A stretch of 64,000 nt of DNA from Azotobacter beijerinckii (GCF_900110885.1 NZ_FOFJ01000007.1:62001-126000), one strand, 5' to 3'; shown: positions 1 through 10,566, numbered from the stretch's first letter. Notes: generated by a model from the sequence alone, not told the origin. Program-made: numbers and translations.

Positions 1-342
1 CTGCGCCAGCTGGCTGGTCGCCGCGTGGTAGTCCTCGACCTGGATGATCGCCTTCTGCGGATCAAGCACCCGGTAGTAAAGCACCGCGTTGACCTTCACC
101 GAAACGTTGTCGCGGGAGATCACGTCCTGGGTCGGCACGTCGAGCACGATGGTCCGCAGGTCGACCCGCACCATCTGCTGGATGCCCGGCACGAGGACGA
201 TCAGCCCCGGCCCCTTGACCTTCCAGAAGCGTCCGAGCTGGAACACCACGCCGCGCTCGTACTCGCGCAGGATGCGAAACGCCGACAGCAGCACGATCAC
301 CAGCAGTGCCAGGACGAAACCGAAACTCAGTTCGAAGCCCAT
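1..342 (-). CDS. Slipin / stomatin-like SPFH membrane protein (N-terminal part, cut by window start)
   Basis: The visible 114 codons start with one hydrophobic N-terminal segment (residues about 5-21). They continue into the SPFH/Band 7 domain: an [14 protein letters not shown] stretch, then [13 protein letters not shown] and [11 protein letters not shown], all typical of bacterial slipins. The C-terminal part lies outside the window. Slipins oligomerise at the inner membrane and are usually encoded next to an NfeD-type protease. That is the case here: the NfeD stop codon is one base before this ATG, so the two are co-transcribed and probably co-translated. Family assignment is secure; the physiological role (membrane microdomain or quality control) comes from the family. 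Confidence 0.9.
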   Translation of the reverse strand, partial: MGFELSFGFVLALLVIVLLSAFRILREYERGVVFQLGRFWKVKGPGLIVLVPGIQQMVRVDLRTIVLDVPTQDVISRDNVSVKVNAVLYYRVLDPQKAIIQVEDYHAATSQLAQ

Positions 343-343
343 G

Positions 344-1723
344 TCAGTCCCCTTGTGGAGTGGGTCGCTCGGCCACTGCGACGTCCAGCAGCAGCCCCTG
401 GCGGGCCACCACCCGGACCGCCTGGCCGGGCTTCAGCGGCGCCGGGCTGCGCACCTGCCAGCGCTCGCCCTGCAATTGCACCCAGCCGGCCAGCGGGTCG
501 CCGGCCTCGACCGCGATCACCGCCGTCAGGCTGCCGACCAGCCCGGCGTCGCCGCTTTGCAGCGCACGGTGGCGTGCCTTCAGCGCCATGCCGACGATGA
601 AGGCGATCAGCCCGGCGCTGACCACCGCCAGGGTCAGGATCAGCGGCAGCGGAATGCCGAAGCCGGGCACCTCGGTGTCGATCAGGATCAGCGCGCCGAT
701 GACGAAGGCCACCACGCCGCCGATGCCGAGCACGCCGAAGCTGGGCAGGAAGGCCTCGGCGGTCATGAAGACGACGCCGAGCAGGATCAGCCCGGCGCCG
801 GCGTAGCTCACCGGCAACAGCTGCAGGGCGTAGAGGGCGAGCACCAGGCAGATCCCGCCGAGCACGCCGCCGAGCCCGATGCCGGGGTTGGAGAACTCGA
901 AGAACAGCCCGTAGACGCCGAGCATCATCAGGATCAGCGCCACGCTGGGATTGGCGATCACCGCCAGGGTTCGGGTACGCCAGTCCGGCTCGTGCAGGAC
1001 CGCCGCGGCGCCGGCGGTGTGCAGCGTCGCCGTGCCGCCGGCCACGGCGAAGGATTTGCCGTCGAGCTGGCGGAGGAGATCCGGCAGGTCGACGGCGAGG
1101 TGGTCGATCACCCCGAGTCCGAGGGCCTCGCGGGCGGACAGGCTGACCGCCTCGCGCACCGCCCGCTCGGCCCAGTCGGCGTTGCGCCCGCGCAGCTGGG
1201 CGAGGCCGCGGATGTAGGCGGCGGCGTCGTTGATCTGCTTGCGGCCCAGGGCGTCGGCGGGTTCGGGCGGCAGTGGGCCCTTTCCCTTCGCCCGCGGGTC
1301 GTCCGGCGGTGGCGGCAGGCCGGGCAGGCCGCCGATCTGCACCGGCGTCGCCGCGCCGAGGTTGGTGCCCGGGGCCATCGCGGCGACATGGCTGGCGTAG
1401 AGGATGTAGGTGCCGGCGCTGGCCGCCCGCGCGCCGCTCGGCGCGACGTAGCTGGCCACCGGCACGGGGCTAGCGAGGATCGCCTTGATGATCGCGCGCA
1501 TCGAGGTGTCCAGCCCGCCGGGGGTGTCGATGCGCAGCACCACCAGCTGCGCGCCCTCCTCCGCGGCGCGGGCCAGGCCGCGGACCAGGTAGTCGGCGCT
1601 GGCCGGCCCGATCGCCCCGTCCACCGCCAGCACCGCGACCGGCGGCGGTGCGGCGAGCACCGGCAGGGCGGCGAGCAGCAGCAGCGCAAGGGCCCGGCAC
1701 AGGCAACGGGCGGGAGCGGGCAT
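344..1723 (-). CDS. NfeD-family membrane-bound serine protease (long form, ClpP-like domain)
   Basis: The 459-residue protein has a signal peptide (about 1-21) followed by a ClpP/crotonase-like serine protease domain (about 25-230). This holds a [20 protein letters not shown] helix and a [16 protein letters not shown] segment with the likely nucleophilic serine. Four or five membrane helices (about 250-380) and a C-terminal OB-like NfeD domain ending [12 protein letters not shown]...GLLLDV follow. This is the long NfeD architecture that partners with slipin; the slipin gene starts one base after its stop. The ATG at 1723 is chosen because a GGGGAAA stretch precedes it and a signal peptide follows directly. 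Upstream in-frame codons up to 4174 are antisense to yccS and look like a shadow. It probably cleaves membrane-associated substrates such as slipin. Confidence 0.9.
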   Translation of the reverse strand: MPAPARCLCRALALLLLAALPVLAAPPPVAVLAVDGAIGPASADYLVRGLARAAEEGAQLVVLRIDTPGGLDTSMRAIIKAILASPVPVASYVAPSGARAASAGTYILYASHVAAMAPGTNLGAATPVQIGGLPGLPPPPDDPRAKGKGPLPPEPADALGRKQINDAAAYIRGLAQLRGRNADWAERAVREAVSLSAREALGLGVIDHLAVDLPDLLRQLDGKSFAVAGGTATLHTAGAAAVLHEPDWRTRTLAVIANPSVALILMMLGVYGLFFEFSNPGIGLGGVLGGICLVLALYALQLLPVSYAGAGLILLGVVFMTAEAFLPSFGVLGIGGVVAFVIGALILIDTEVPGFGIPLPLILTLAVVSAGLIAFIVGMALKARHRALQSGDAGLVGSLTAVIAVEAGDPLAGWVQLQGERWQVRSPAPLKPGQAVRVVARQGLLLDVAVAERPTPQGD

Positions 1724-1851
1724 GGTTTCCCCGGCAGACGTGGATAGGCGATGCACAAAGGATAGACGAGGAGAAGCGCGGTCTGGGGACGGTGCCGATT
1801 CGGCAGGAAGGGGATACGGGCCGAGGCCTCCCGTCCCGCCGCCTCGCTGTC

Positions 1852-1857
1852 TACAAT
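1852..1857 (+). promoter_or_regulatory. Possible -10 box of yccS
   Basis: TACAAT lies 29 bases before the chosen yccS start, in the divergent nfeD/yccS intergenic region. No good -35 hexamer is evident. An in-frame ATG at 1856 overlaps this hexamer and is therefore unlikely to be the translation start. Confidence 0.35.
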
Positions 1858-1885
1858 GGACCGCCCCCACCACCCGGCCGCTCCC

Positions 1886-4060
1886 ATGCCCTCGACCTCC
1901 CTCAGCCAACCCTTTCGCCAGCTCTGGGCCCACCACATCTTCGGCTACAGCCTGCGGGTGTTCATCGCCCTCACCGGCAGCATGGCCCTGTGCTGGGCCC
2001 TGGAGCGCATGGACCTGCTCGTCCCGCTGTTCCTCGGCATCATCGCCAGCGCCCTGGCGGAAACCGACGACAGCTGGGAGGGCCGGCTGCAGGCGCTGCT
2101 GGTGACCCTGGCGTGCTTCGCCGCGGCGGCCTTCGCCGTCGAACTGCTGTTCCCCTATCCCTGGCGCTTCGTCGCCGCCCTGGCGCTGTCCAGCTTCGGC
2201 CTGACCATGCTCGGGGCGCTGGGCGAGCGTTATGCCACCATCGCCTCGGGCACGCTGATCCTGTCGATCTACACCATGATCGGCATCGACCAGCGCGGCG
2301 GGCCGCCGCTCGACCTGTGGCGGGAACCCCTGGTGCTGGTCGCCGGCGCCGCCTGGTACGGCGCGCTCTCGGTGATCTGGCAGGCGCTGTTCAGCACCCA
2401 GCCGGTCCAGCAGAGCCTGGCCCGGGTGTTCCGCGAGCTGGGCGAGTACCTGAAGCTCAAGGCGTCGTTGTTCGAGCCGGTGCGCCCCCTCGACGTGGAG
2501 AGCCGGCGCCTGGCCCTGGTCCAGCGCAACGGCCAGGTGGTGGCGGCGCTGAACGCCGCCAAGGAAATCATCCTGCACCGGGTCGCCAACGGCCGGCCGA
2601 CGCCGGAGGTCAACCGCTACCTGAAGCTGTACTTCCTCGCCCAGGACCTCCACGAGCGTGCCAGCTCCTCGCACTATCCCTACAACGCCCTGGCCGAGGC
2701 CTTCTTCCACAGCGACGTGCTGTTCCGCTGCCGCCGGGTGATACGCCAGCAGGGCAAGTCCTGCCTGGCCCTGGCGCAGGCCATCGAACTGCGCCAGCCG
2801 TTCGACTACCTCGACCAGACCCCGGCCCTCGACGACCTGCAGACCTCGCTGGCGCATCTGCACCTGCAGAGCAACCCGGCCTGGCGCAAGCTGCTGCGCT
2901 CGCTCGATGCACTGGCCGACAACCTCGCCCACATCGACCGCCTGCTGCACGATGCGCGCAACCCCGACGCCCTCGCCGAAGCCCAGGACAGCAGCCTGCT
3001 CGACCGCGAGCCGCAGTCGCTCGGCGAGGCCCTGGACCGCCTGCGCCAGCAGCTGACCCCGGCTTCGCGGCCGTTCCGCCACGCCCTGCGCCTGGCCGCG
3101 GCGCTCTCCGCCGGCTACGGCCTGCTGCACCTGATCCACCCCAGCCAGGGCTACTGGATCCTCCTGACCACCCTGTTCGTCTGCCAGCCCAACTTCGGCG
3201 CCACCCGCCGCCGGGTCAGCCAGCGCATCGCCGGCACGGTGTTCGGCCTGCTGGCCGGCTGGGTGCTGTTCGCGCTGTTCCCCAGCCTGCTGGTGCAGTC
3301 GCTGTTCGCGGTGATCGCCGGGGTGGTGTTCTTCGCCACCCGCGCCAGCCACTACACCCTGGCCACCGCGGCGATCACCCTGCTGGTACTGTCCTGCTTC
3401 AACCAGACCGGCGACAGCTACGGGCTGATCTGGCCGCGCCTGGTCGATACCCTGCTCGGCAGCCTGATCGCCGGCCTCGCGGTGTTCCTGATCCTCCCCG
3501 ACTGGCAGAACCGCCAGCTCAACCAGGTACTGGCCAACACCCTGACCTGCAACGCCCGCTACCTGCGCCAGCTGATGCAACAGTACCGCAGCGGCAAGTC
3601 CGACGACCTCGCCTACCGCCTGGCCCGGCGCCATGCGCACAACGCCGACGCGGCGCTCTCCTCGACCCTCTCCGGGATGCTCCTGGAGCCCGGCCACTTC
3701 CGCCGCGACACGGACCTCGGCTTCCGCTTCCTGATCCTCTCCCACACCCTGCTCGGCCACCTCTCGGCGCTCGGCGCGCACCGCGAGCGGCTGCCCGAGA
3801 CGGACGGCCGCCCGCCGCTCGACGAGGCCGCCGAGCGCCTCGCCGGCAGTCTCGAGGGGATCGCCCGGGAACTCGCCGGGAACCGCCCGGTGACCGTCGA
3901 CGGCACGACCGAGCAGGCCCTGGCCCAGACCCTCGAACAGCTGCCCGAGGAGCAGGACGACCGCCTGCGCCTGGTGCAGAGCCAGCTGGCGCTGATCGCC
4001 GGCCAGTTGGGTCCGCTGCGCGGCCTCGCCGCGCACCTGCAGCAGAACCCGGCAGCCTGA
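1886..4060 (+). CDS. yccS: YccS-like inner-membrane protein (FUSC / fusaric acid resistance-like superfamily)
   Basis: The protein is 724 residues long, a normal length for YccS (about 700-720). It has two blocks of membrane helices (about residues 15-140 and 385-510), each followed by a long cytoplasmic helical domain. This duplicated architecture is typical of YccS/YhfK and of AaeB-type aromatic acid exporters. The N-terminus (SLRVFIALTGSMALCW, then PLFLGIIASALAETDDSW) and the second repeat (YWILLTTLFVCQPNFGATRRR) are diagnostic. The start at 1886 is preferred over 1856 because the latter overlaps a TACAAT box. Transport of an organic acid is inferred only from distant relatives; no substrate is known. 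It is transcribed divergently from nfeD. Confidence 0.85.
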   Translation: MPSTSLSQPFRQLWAHHIFGYSLRVFIALTGSMALCWALERMDLLVPLFLGIIASALAETDDSWEGRLQALLVTLACFAAAAFAVELLFPYPWRFVAALALSSFGLTMLGALGERYATIASGTLILSIYTMIGIDQRGGPPLDLWREPLVLVAGAAWYGALSVIWQALFSTQPVQQSLARVFRELGEYLKLKASLFEPVRPLDVESRRLALVQRNGQVVAALNAAKEIILHRVANGRPTPEVNRYLKLYFLAQDLHERASSSHYPYNALAEAFFHSDVLFRCRRVIRQQGKSCLALAQAIELRQPFDYLDQTPALDDLQTSLAHLHLQSNPAWRKLLRSLDALADNLAHIDRLLHDARNPDALAEAQDSSLLDREPQSLGEALDRLRQQLTPASRPFRHALRLAAALSAGYGLLHLIHPSQGYWILLTTLFVCQPNFGATRRRVSQRIAGTVFGLLAGWVLFALFPSLLVQSLFAVIAGVVFFATRASHYTLATAAITLLVLSCFNQTGDSYGLIWPRLVDTLLGSLIAGLAVFLILPDWQNRQLNQVLANTLTCNARYLRQLMQQYRSGKSDDLAYRLARRHAHNADAALSSTLSGMLLEPGHFRRDTDLGFRFLILSHTLLGHLSALGAHRERLPETDGRPPLDEAAERLAGSLEGIARELAGNRPVTVDGTTEQALAQTLEQLPEEQDDRLRLVQSQLALIAGQLGPLRGLAAHLQQNPAA

Positions 4061-4176
4061 GCGGCGACGGCGGGGCAATCCCCTGCCGTCGCTCCGCCCC
4101 GGCCTTTCGCCTTCCCCGGCGCGCTCGTCTATACCTGTTGCTGTTCCCTCGGGAAATCCATCGTGTGGAGGCACCC

Positions 4177-5571
4177 ATGAGCAGACCAGCAGTGAAGGCG
4201 GGCCTGGCGATCCCCTTCGCCTTGGCTCTGGCCGCCAGCGCCGGTAGCGGCAGCGCGGCCGAGCAGCCGACCAGCTACAGCCCGGTAGCGATCAAGGAAG
4301 ATTTCCAGACCACCCTGAAACGCATGGCGGCCGCCAAGGCCGGGATCATGCAGAAGCAGAAGGCGCTGCTGGAGGATCGCTACGACCTCGCCGACAAGCC
4401 CGTCCAGGGCGTCGCCATGAGCCGCGGCAAGCCGGTGCAGGGCGGCGTGCGGGTCAGGCTGGCAGGCGGCACCGACTGGGACCAGCTGGGCAGGATGAGC
4501 CCCGAGGAGATCCGCCAGAAGAAGCTCTTCCCCGCCGGCTTCCTGCCTCTGCCCCACCCCAACCACGGCGAAGGCGGCATGGTCTTCCCGCGGTTCCTCA
4601 TCGACGAGGTCAACAAGCAGGAGCAGCGCGACCTGACCCGCTTCGACCTGGACTTCGACCTGCCCGACCACTTCCTGCCGGAATTCCCGGCGCCGATCTT
4701 CCTCACCACCCGGCCCGACCTCGGCGACGTTTCCCAGGGCAAGCTGGTGACCATCGACAACTACTACGCGCTGTTCAACGGCATCCTCAATCCCAAGCAG
4801 ATCGAGGGCCTGCGCCTGTTGGTCACGCCCTTCCCGCAGCAGCAGTTCAACCAGACCGAGGACCGCCGCAGCGAACGGCCGCACCGCGGCGTGGCCTGCC
4901 TGGACTGCCATGCCAACGGCCACACCACGGCGGCGACCCACCTGGCCGGCGACATCCGCCCGCAGGAGCTGCGCCACCGCATCGACACCCCGTCGCTGCG
5001 CGGGGTGAACGTCCAGCGGCTGTTCGGCTCGCAACGCGCGCTGAAGTCGGTGGAGGACTTCACCGAGTTCGAGCAGCGCGCCGCCTACTTCGACGGCGAC
5101 CCGGTGACCGCCACCAAGAAGGGGGTGAACATCCTCGAGCGCGGCAGCCAGGTACACTTCATGGGCGAACTCCAGGCCCTGCTGGACTTCCCGCCGGCGC
5201 CCAAGCTGGACGTCGAGGGGCGGCTGATCAAGGGCAAGGCCAGCGAGCAGGAACTGCGCGGCGAAGCGCTGTTCTACGGCAAGGCCGCCTGCGCCGGCTG
5301 CCACACCCCGCCCTACTTCACCGACAACACCATGCACAACCTGCAGGTCGAACGCTTCTTCGATCCGCAGACCGTCAACGGCCGCCTGGCCAAGGCCGAC
5401 GGGCCGATCAAGACCTTCCCGCTGCGCGGCATCAAGGACTCGCCGCCGTACCTGCACGACGACCGCCTGCTGACCCTGGACGACACCGTGGAGTTCTTCA
5501 ATCTGGTGCTGCAACGCGGCCTGAGCGCCGAGGAAAAGGCCGACCTGGTGGCCTTCCTGCGCACGCTCTGA
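4177..5571 (+). CDS. Periplasmic di-heme cytochrome c peroxidase-like (CCP/MauG superfamily) protein
   Basis: This is a 464-residue protein with an export signal at about residues 1-27. Two c-type heme motifs are visible: CLDCH near residue 243 and CAGCH near residue 371. The C-terminal FPLRGIKDSPPYLHDDR...LDDTVEFFNLVL segment is typical of the second heme domain of bacterial cytochrome c peroxidase/MauG-like proteins. It carries an extended N-terminal region of about 200 residues before the first heme, longer than classical CcpA (about 320-340 residues), so it belongs to a longer subfamily. A GTGGAGG-like ribosome site precedes the ATG. It is probably a periplasmic redox enzyme or peroxidase; the substrate is unknown. 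It stands alone between yccS and a strong hairpin. Confidence 0.8.
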   Translation: MSRPAVKAGLAIPFALALAASAGSGSAAEQPTSYSPVAIKEDFQTTLKRMAAAKAGIMQKQKALLEDRYDLADKPVQGVAMSRGKPVQGGVRVRLAGGTDWDQLGRMSPEEIRQKKLFPAGFLPLPHPNHGEGGMVFPRFLIDEVNKQEQRDLTRFDLDFDLPDHFLPEFPAPIFLTTRPDLGDVSQGKLVTIDNYYALFNGILNPKQIEGLRLLVTPFPQQQFNQTEDRRSERPHRGVACLDCHANGHTTAATHLAGDIRPQELRHRIDTPSLRGVNVQRLFGSQRALKSVEDFTEFEQRAAYFDGDPVTATKKGVNILERGSQVHFMGELQALLDFPPAPKLDVEGRLIKGKASEQELRGEALFYGKAACAGCHTPPYFTDNTMHNLQVERFFDPQTVNGRLAKADGPIKTFPLRGIKDSPPYLHDDRLLTLDDTVEFFNLVLQRGLSAEEKADLVAFLRTL

Positions 5572-5589
5572 GCATCCCGACCGACCTGG

Positions 5590-5627
5590 CCGAAGGAGGA
5601 TGACGCCACGGCGTCATCCTCCTTCGG
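5590..5627 (+). terminator. Perfect 18-bp hairpin after the di-heme protein gene
   Basis: Positions 5590-5607 pair perfectly with 5610-5627 around an AC loop, 19 bases after the stop codon. No T-tract follows, so it is either a weak intrinsic terminator or a transcript-stabilising hairpin. Confidence 0.6.
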
Positions 5628-5730
5628 GGACCTGGCTGGCGAACGACTCCCAACCGCCACCGACGATTCAGGCACTATCGACCGGACGCCACCGCGCCCC
5701 GATCCCCTCCGACTTCTCCGACGCCTTTCG

Positions 5731-6213
5731 ATGACCAAAGCCGACCTGTTACCGCTGATCCTCGCCCGCCTGGAGGCCAACCTCGCCCTTGCCCGGCACG
5801 CCGCGCAGACGGCCCACGAGGCGGCGACCCACGAAGAGAACATCGCCGAGAACAAGTACGACACCCTCGGCCTGGAGGCGGCCTACCTGGCCGCCGGCCA
5901 GGCGCGACGGGTGGAGGAAATCCGCCAGGCCCTGAGCCGTTACCAGAACCTGCAGCTGCGTCCTTTCGATGCCGAACGGGGTATCCAGCTGACCGCCCTG
6001 GTGCGCCTGGTCGACGGGCAGGACGAGGAGCTGATGCTGTTCCTCGGTCCGGACGCCGCCGGCCTCAAGGTCCAGGACGGCGACCGGCCGGTGATGGTCA
6101 TCACCCCGCACTCGCCGCTCGGCCAGCGCCTGCTCGGACGGGGCGAGGGCGATGAGATCGAGCTGACGCTGGCCGGGGTGCGCCAGCGTTACGAAGTGCT
6201 GCAGGTCAGCTGA
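5731..6213 (+). CDS. Short GreA/GreB-family (Rnk-like) C-terminal-domain protein
   Basis: The 160-residue protein has a helical N-terminus of about 75 residues (HAAQTAHEAATHEENIAENKYDTLGLEAAYLAAGQ). It is followed by the FKBP-like GreA/GreB C-terminal domain (VMVITPHSPLGQRLLGRGEGDEIELTLAGVRQRYEVLQV). The D/E-E-N-I-A-E-N-K-Y-D stretch resembles the acidic coiled-coil tip that enters the RNA polymerase secondary channel. It is close to GreA length (about 158) but diverges in the coiled coil. A role in modulating transcript elongation or initiation is inferred from the family. The protein appears to be monocistronic, with its stop 10 bases from the convergent DUF808 stop. Confidence 0.75.
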   Translation: MTKADLLPLILARLEANLALARHAAQTAHEAATHEENIAENKYDTLGLEAAYLAAGQARRVEEIRQALSRYQNLQLRPFDAERGIQLTALVRLVDGQDEELMLFLGPDAAGLKVQDGDRPVMVITPHSPLGQRLLGRGEGDEIELTLAGVRQRYEVLQVS

Positions 6214-6222
6214 GCGGGGCGC

Positions 6223-7158
<936 letters not shown>

Positions 7159-7297
7159 GGGGAACTCCTTGTCAGAAACGGCCAGGGGCTTGACGGACCT
7201 GGCAGGGCCGCCAGTAAAGCAGGTCGGCACGTCGCGGCAAAGACAGTCGCCGGGATTGCGGGGGGATCTGTGAGGCGGACCAGGCCGCCCGCCGGAC

Positions 7298-7789
7298 TCA
7301 GCCCAGCTCGCGCCAGGTCAGGTAGACGCGCAGGTCGAACTCCAGCTGGTGGTAGCCGGGCAGCATGTGCTCGCAGAGCTGGTAGAACGCCTTGTTGTGG
7401 TCGAACTCGCGCAGGTGCGCCAGCTCGTGCACCACGATCATCGCGAGGAACTCCGGCGCCGCCTCGCGAAACAGCGCGGCCACGCGGATCTCCTTCTTCG
7501 CCTTGAGCCGGCCGCCCTGCACCCGCGAGATCGCGGTGTGCAGGCCGAGGGCGTTGCGCAGCACGTCCAGCTTGCTGTCGTAGAGCACCTTGTCGATGCC
7601 CGGCGCGTTGCGCAGGTACTGCTGCTTGAGGTCCATGGTGTAGGCGTACAGCGCCTTGTCGCTCTGCACGTCGTGGCGGCCGGGGTAGCGCTTCTCCAGG
7701 TACCCGCCGAGGCGCTCCTCGGCGAGCAGCCGGCGGACCTGGTCCTGCAGGTGGACGGGATAGGCGGCGAGGTATTTCAGCGGGGTCAT
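7298..7789 (-). CDS. YgjP-like zinc metallopeptidase (M48-type, DUF45)
   Basis: This 163-residue protein has the zinc-binding signature [20 protein letters not shown] (HExxH plus a downstream H) near residues 116-135, followed by the conserved HMLPGY segment. That pattern is typical of the YgjP/WLM-like small metallopeptidases. Its ATG overlaps the stop of the upstream Fic gene (ATGA), so expression is translationally coupled to Fic. The substrate is unknown. The overlap with a Fic AMPylation gene is unusual and suggests a shared process, but nothing in the sequence shows which. Confidence 0.85.
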   Translation of the reverse strand: MTPLKYLAAYPVHLQDQVRRLLAEERLGGYLEKRYPGRHDVQSDKALYAYTMDLKQQYLRNAPGIDKVLYDSKLDVLRNALGLHTAISRVQGGRLKAKKEIRVAALFREAAPEFLAMIVVHELAHLREFDHNKAFYQLCEHMLPGYHQLEFDLRVYLTWRELG

Positions 7790-9132
7790 CGTGCGGTCTT
7801 CTTCAACTGCTCGACTGCATCGCCGCGGGCGATGTAGTACACGGATTTGCCTTCCCGGGTCGGCGTCAGCACCTTGAAACGTGCCAGGGTCTGCAGGTCG
7901 GTACGCGCCGTGTTCTCCGCCACCCCGAATTCGTTCTTCACTTCCTTGACCGAAAACAGCCGTCCCGGATGGCGCAGCACCTTGCGCAGCAGTTGCCCCT
8001 GGCGATAGTTGAGCTTCTCGCCGATGCCCTGCTCGTCCAGCCAGAGCATCAGCTCCAACTGCTCGCGCCGGCGCCTTTCCAGATATTCGAGGAATTGCTC
8101 CACCGCCCGCTGGATGATACCTGCCTGATAGACGATGAAGTAGGTCAGGTCGAACTCGTCGCTCTTGCTGAACAGGTAGGACTCGCCGTACTGGATCGGC
8201 GCCTCCTTGAGCAGGCGACTGATGGAGATGTACTCGAAGGGCCAGTAGCCCTGCTTGAGCATCAACCAGTAGAACAGCGCCCGGGCGGTACGCCCGTTGC
8301 CGTCGGCGAAGGGATGCTCGTAGCCGAGCATGAAGTGCAGGATGATCGCCTTGATCGCCGGGTGGATGAAGGCCCGCCCCTCCCGACCGTCGTGGCGGGT
8401 ATTGGCGAACACGCACAGCCGTTCGAGGCGCTGCGCCAGGCTGACGAAGGCCGGGGGCCGGTGCACCACCTCGCCATCGCGCCCGCCGACCACGATGTCG
8501 TCGCTGCGGCGCAACTCGCCGGGCTGCACATTCGGACTCTCGGTGGCGTCCGTGGCGATCGCGTGCAGGGCGCAGATCAGCTCGAGGGAGAGCGGCTCGT
8601 CCTTGCGGCGCTTGGTTTCCTTCATCAACAGGTAGTTGTTGAAGATCATCCGTTCGTCTTCGCTGCGCGGCGGTCGCTCGTTCTCCAGCATCTCCTTGGC
8701 GACCTTGCGGGTGGTCGCGGCGCCCTCCAGCTGGGCGCTGGAAATCGCCTCCTCCATCATCAGCGACTCGACCAGGTAGCGATTGCGCTCGCTCTGGCCG
8801 ACCAGCGCAGAGTCGCGCTCGTTCAGCAGCGGCGCGCACAGCCGGTCGATCAGGTGCAACACGCTCTCCAGCGCATCGGGCGTGCAGTAGCGGAACGGCT
8901 GGTCGTTCTCGGCGACCAGCTCCAGGGTTTTCAGCAGGCTCATGCGGCTGAGCTTGGTCGCCGCCCAGGCCGCCAGCGGATCGATATCCGTCGGTACCCG
9001 GCGACGGAAATCCGCCCAGTGCAGGTAGCGCCCCTTGTGGTCGACGGCACCGAAACGCCCAAGGAGCGAAAAGATTTCTTTGGGGTTTTCGGCTAGAAAT
9101 TTCCGAAAATCAGGTACTTGTATCTTTCGCAC
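7786..9132 (-). CDS. Fic-family AMP-transferase with C-terminal winged helix
   Basis: The catalytic Fic motif HPFADGNGRTARALFYW is intact (His, Asp/Asn and both Arg present), so AMPylation of a target hydroxyl is plausible. Upstream, SAQLEG matches the inhibitory (S/T)xxxE(G/N) motif, so this is an N-terminally self-inhibited (class II) Fic. The last 90 residues form a winged helix-turn-helix (VKEVKNEFGVAENTARTDLQTLARFKVLTPTREGKSVYYI), common in DNA-associated Fic proteins. The GTG at 9132 gives 448 residues and directly precedes the first conserved segment. The frame continues open to 9351, but that stretch overlaps the fba terminator. Its stop overlaps the start of the metallopeptidase gene. 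A shorter start cannot be excluded. Confidence 0.85.
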   Translation of the reverse strand: MRKIQVPDFRKFLAENPKEIFSLLGRFGAVDHKGRYLHWADFRRRVPTDIDPLAAWAATKLSRMSLLKTLELVAENDQPFRYCTPDALESVLHLIDRLCAPLLNERDSALVGQSERNRYLVESLMMEEAISSAQLEGAATTRKVAKEMLENERPPRSEDERMIFNNYLLMKETKRRKDEPLSLELICALHAIATDATESPNVQPGELRRSDDIVVGGRDGEVVHRPPAFVSLAQRLERLCVFANTRHDGREGRAFIHPAIKAIILHFMLGYEHPFADGNGRTARALFYWLMLKQGYWPFEYISISRLLKEAPIQYGESYLFSKSDEFDLTYFIVYQAGIIQRAVEQFLEYLERRRREQLELMLWLDEQGIGEKLNYRQGQLLRKVLRHPGRLFSVKEVKNEFGVAENTARTDLQTLARFKVLTPTREGKSVYYIARGDAVEQLKKTAR

Positions 9133-9214
9133 GGTGCTCGACGCAAAAAATTGAAATTTGCGTTGAGTCTTGCCGGCAAGCCTTGCGCTGTCAACCGCGA
9201 GGGAACTGGAAAGC

Positions 9215-9241
9215 ACAAGGCCCGCACGCAGCGGGCCTTGT
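9215..9241 (-). terminator. Intrinsic terminator of the fba transcript
   Basis: An 11-bp perfect stem (ACAAGGCCCGC with its complement, 5-base loop) lies 27 bases after the fba stop. It is followed on the minus strand by GCTTTCC. Confidence 0.75.
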
Positions 9242-9268
9242 GTTGCTAGCGGAGCGCGACGCGCAGGC

Positions 9269-10333
9269 TCAGTTGACCTTCGCCGCCAGCTCGCCCTTGG
9301 CGTAGCGCTGGAACATGCCTTCCAGGGAGATCGTCTTGATCTTCGAGGCATGGCCGGCGGTGCCGAAGGCTTCGTAGCGGGCGATGCAGACGTCGCGCAT
9401 GGCCTCGACGGTCTTGGCCAGGTACTTGCGCGGATCGAACTCGCTGGGGTTCTGGCCCATGAAGCGACGGATCGCGCCGGTGGAGGCCAGGCGCAGGTCG
9501 GTGTCGATGTTGACCTTGCGCACGCCGTACTTGATGCCCTCGACGATCTCCTCGACCGGCACGCCGTAGGTTTCCTTGATGTCGCCGCCGTACTCGTTGA
9601 TCACCTTCAGCCAGTCCTGCGGCACCGAGCTGGAGCCGTGCATCACCAGGTGGGTGTCGGGGATGCGCTTGTGGATTTCCTTGATGCGCTCGATGGCGAG
9701 GATGTCGCCGGTCGGCGGCTTGGTGAACTTGTAGGCGCCGTGGCTGGTGCCGATGGCGATGGCCAGGGCGTCGACCTGGGTGGCCTTGACGAAGGCCGCC
9801 GCCTCTTCCGGATCGGTGAGCATCTGGCTGTGGTCGAGGATGCCTTCGGCGCCGACGCCGTCTTCCTCGCCGGCCTGGCCGGTTTCCAGGCTGCCCAGGC
9901 AGCCCAGCTCGCCTTCCACGGAGACGCCGCAGGCGTGGGCGAACGCCACGGTCTGCTGGGTCACGCGGACGTTGTAGTCGTAGTCGGCCGGGGTCTTGCC
10001 GTCCTCGCGCAGCGAGCCGTCCATCATCACCGAGGAAAAGCCCAGCTGGATCGAGCGCTGGCAGACGTCCGGGCTGGTGCCGTGGTCCTGGTGCATGCAC
10101 ACCGGGATGTGCGGAAATTCCTCGATGGCGGCGAGGATCAGGTGGCGCAGGAAGGGCGCGCCGGCGTATTTGCGCGCACCGGCGGAAGCCTGGACGATCA
10201 CCGGCGAGTCGGTCTTGTCGGCCGCTTCCATGATGGCGCGCATCTGCTCGAGGTTGTTGACGTTGAAGGCCGGCACGCCGTAGCCGAATTCGGCGGCGTG
10301 GTCCAGCAGCTGACGCATGCTGATAAGTGCCAT
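9269..10333 (-). CDS. fba: Class II fructose-1,6-bisphosphate aldolase
   Basis: The 354-residue enzyme reversibly cleaves fructose-1,6-bisphosphate into DHAP and glyceraldehyde-3-phosphate in the cytoplasm. The N-terminus ([27 protein letters not shown]) and the zinc-binding [15 protein letters not shown] and [11 protein letters not shown] segments mark the class IIA/B zinc aldolase. Length is normal. It is the last gene of the minus-strand tkt-epd-pgk-fba block, but about 230 bases of palindromic repeats separate it from pgk, so read-through from pgk may be modulated. In Pseudomonas it serves mainly gluconeogenesis and the Entner-Doudoroff cycle, since phosphofructokinase is generally absent. 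Confidence 0.97.
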   Translation of the reverse strand: MALISMRQLLDHAAEFGYGVPAFNVNNLEQMRAIMEAADKTDSPVIVQASAGARKYAGAPFLRHLILAAIEEFPHIPVCMHQDHGTSPDVCQRSIQLGFSSVMMDGSLREDGKTPADYDYNVRVTQQTVAFAHACGVSVEGELGCLGSLETGQAGEEDGVGAEGILDHSQMLTDPEEAAAFVKATQVDALAIAIGTSHGAYKFTKPPTGDILAIERIKEIHKRIPDTHLVMHGSSSVPQDWLKVINEYGGDIKETYGVPVEEIVEGIKYGVRKVNIDTDLRLASTGAIRRFMGQNPSEFDPRKYLAKTVEAMRDVCIARYEAFGTAGHASKIKTISLEGMFQRYAKGELAAKVN

Positions 10334-10418
10334 CTTTCTACTCCCAATGATGATCGTTGGATCGCTGCCCGGCCGGCCGCAGGGGCACAGCCAGGGTCAA
10401 GAATTTCGGGTAGCGCGC

Positions 10419-10551
10419 CCGTGGGAGCGAGCTTGCTCGCGTGATCGTTCCCACGCTCCAGCGTGGGAACGCCTCCCCGGACGCTCCGGCGTCCATGCAC
10501 CGGGACACCGGAGCGTCCCAAGCGCGGCGCCCACGCAGGCGCGTGGGAGCC
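10419..10551. repeat. Cluster of REP-like palindromes between pgk and fba
   Basis: Several nested inverted repeats are packed here. GTGGGAGCGA at 10421 faces TCGTTCCCAC at 10445, enclosing GCGAGCTTGCTCGC (10427-10440). A perfect 11-bp stem (10447-10470, CC loop) follows, then CGGACGCTCCGG-type arms (10479-10518) and GCCCACGC/GCGTGGGA (10530-10548). GTGGGAGCGAGCTTGCTCGCG is a widespread Pseudomonas REP core. Such elements can stabilise or attenuate polycistronic mRNA and serve as targets for mobile elements. Confidence 0.8.
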
Positions 10552-10566
10552 ATCCAGACACGGGTA

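Noticed and set aside
344-4174. Very long open frame on the minus strand across yccS
   Set aside because: Only the part up to 1723 has family signatures (NfeD); the rest is repetitive Gln/Glu/Gly/Ala composition typical of antisense frames in GC-rich genes.
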